From a bacterium (GTDB taxonomy: Bacteria > Bacillota_A > Clostridia > Lachnospirales > Lachnospiraceae), in NCBI GenBank assembly GCA_004562915.1, contig SFQZ01000126.1:1-6072 (forward strand): a stretch of 6,072 bases of DNA, given 5' to 3'. The translations under genes were made by a program, and so were the position numbers. The notes under the pieces are model-generated. The model saw only the letters and a list, made by a program, of their open reading frames with translations. It did no database searches and was not told where the DNA came from. Within the stretch, counting starts at the first letter, position 1. Every line of letters begins with the position of its first letter. Shown piece by piece: positions 5,593 to 6,072 of the stretch.

Positions 5593-5621
5593 ATTATGCC
5601 ATTTCTATAAATGCGGTGCAA
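5593..5621 (-). promoter_or_regulatory. Possible extended -10 promoter of metH
   Basis: The minus strand shows TTGCAC (5616-5621), a 17-base spacer and CATAAT (5593-5598) preceded by TGG, an extended -10 context. It overlaps the last codons of the HD-domain gene. The -35 is weak, so co-transcription from further upstream remains equally possible. Confidence 0.35.
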
Positions 5622-6069
5622 GCATTTTAAAAAATATGGCTGGAAGTTTCATTCCTTTTACCGTCTCAATGCCGGAACATACTTTATCTGCGTAGCAAAT
5701 GATCCAACCCTCCATATATTTTGGAGGTCTTGGATTGAGCGGAAACATATGGCAACGGATCATATCCTGTTCCACCTCATTCAGATTAAAATCTTCCATC
5801 GCATTATACAATGCTTTTTCTGCATGATGAAATCCATGCCACTTATGTGAATCATCTTTTTCATGCCAGTCATACAAAAAATAATCATGAAGCAGTGCCC
5901 CACGTATCAGGGAAGTTTCATTCACCGGTGCATGCAGCTTTAACGCGAGATAATAGCTGTAATACGCCACCGACACACTGTGGCGGAAAACACTGGTATC
6001 TCCGTGCTGCATATATTTATGGGATTCTAATATTCTCGAATTTTTGCAGATATCTTCCAGTTCCTGCAT
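5605..6069 (-). CDS. HD-domain phosphohydrolase-like protein, 5' end at the window edge
   Basis: The visible 154 residues form a single HD domain. Candidate metal ligands are His30 (FRHSVS), His61-Asp62 (LLHDYFLYDWH), His81 or His82 (GFHHAEKAL), His107 (RCHMFPL) and Asp128 (CYADK), the H...HD...H...H...D order of multi-metal HD proteins. I recall very similar small proteins with LLHDFFLYDWH and IRCHMWPL in many Firmicutes, usually annotated only as HD-domain hydrolases; the substrate is unknown to me. No membrane or signal segment is present. The first Met visible is at 6069, but the frame is open to base 6072 and no ribosome site can be seen, so a few N-terminal residues may be missing. The stop is TAG. 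metH follows 50 bases downstream on the same strand with no terminator between, suggesting joint transcription, though no functional link is known. Confidence 0.82.
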   Translation of the reverse strand: MQELEDICKNSRILESHKYMQHGDTSVFRHSVSVAYYSYYLALKLHAPVNETSLIRGALLHDYFLYDWHEKDDSHKWHGFHHAEKALYNAMEDFNLNEVEQDMIRCHMFPLNPRPPKYMEGWIICYADKVCSGIETVKGMKLPAIFFKMLAPHL

Positions 6070-6072
6070 AAA

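Noticed and set aside
5555..5604. SAM, T-box or cobalamin riboswitch controlling metH
   Set aside because: Only about 50 bases lie between the HD gene and metH, too short for any of these, and no conserved motif is visible.

Overview
The window looks like the chromosome of a Gram-positive anaerobe of the class Clostridia, most likely family Lachnospiraceae. This rests on moderate-to-low GC, strong AAGGAGG-type ribosome sites, a short MetH without a reactivation domain, an HD-domain protein of a type common in Firmicutes, and a HypB followed by a protein I recall from gut Lachnospiraceae. Every gene I accept is on the minus strand, so the region is read here from high to low coordinates. I see no phage, transposon, CRISPR array or integrase; this is core chromosome.

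Right part (6072 to 3107): a small HD-domain protein, whose 5' end lies at or just beyond the window edge, is followed after about 50 bases by metH, the cobalamin-dependent methionine synthase (homocysteine, folate and B12-binding domains; no reactivation domain). A possible promoter overlaps the end of the HD gene, so metH may be co-transcribed with it or have its own start.

Middle (3060 to 2499): a strong promoter drives a four-tRNA operon, Val(UAC)-Met(CAU)-Val(UAC)-Met(CAU), closed by a clear intrinsic terminator. The two Val-Met pairs are base-for-base identical and look like a tandem duplication. Their internal spacers differ by an 88-nt segment rich in hairpins, flanked by short direct repeats.

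Left part (2460 to 1): a ZupT/GufA-type ZIP metal transporter has a promoter overlapped by a perfect 7+6+7 inverted repeat, a likely metal-regulator operator. It ends at its own terminator. A second promoter then drives hypB (nickel-handling GTPase, GTG start) and the N-terminal part of a large protein that I recall as an Fe-S/FAD oxidoreductase. That gene is cut by the left edge. No hypA or [NiFe]-hydrogenase gene is visible.

The shared theme is metal and cofactor handling: ZIP metal uptake, HypB nickel delivery, an inferred Fe-S enzyme, and a zinc/cobalamin methyltransferase. I found no convincing new multi-gene system. The points most worth checking are the orphan hypB-oxidoreductase pairing, the palindromic operator, and the tRNA duplication with its structured spacer.
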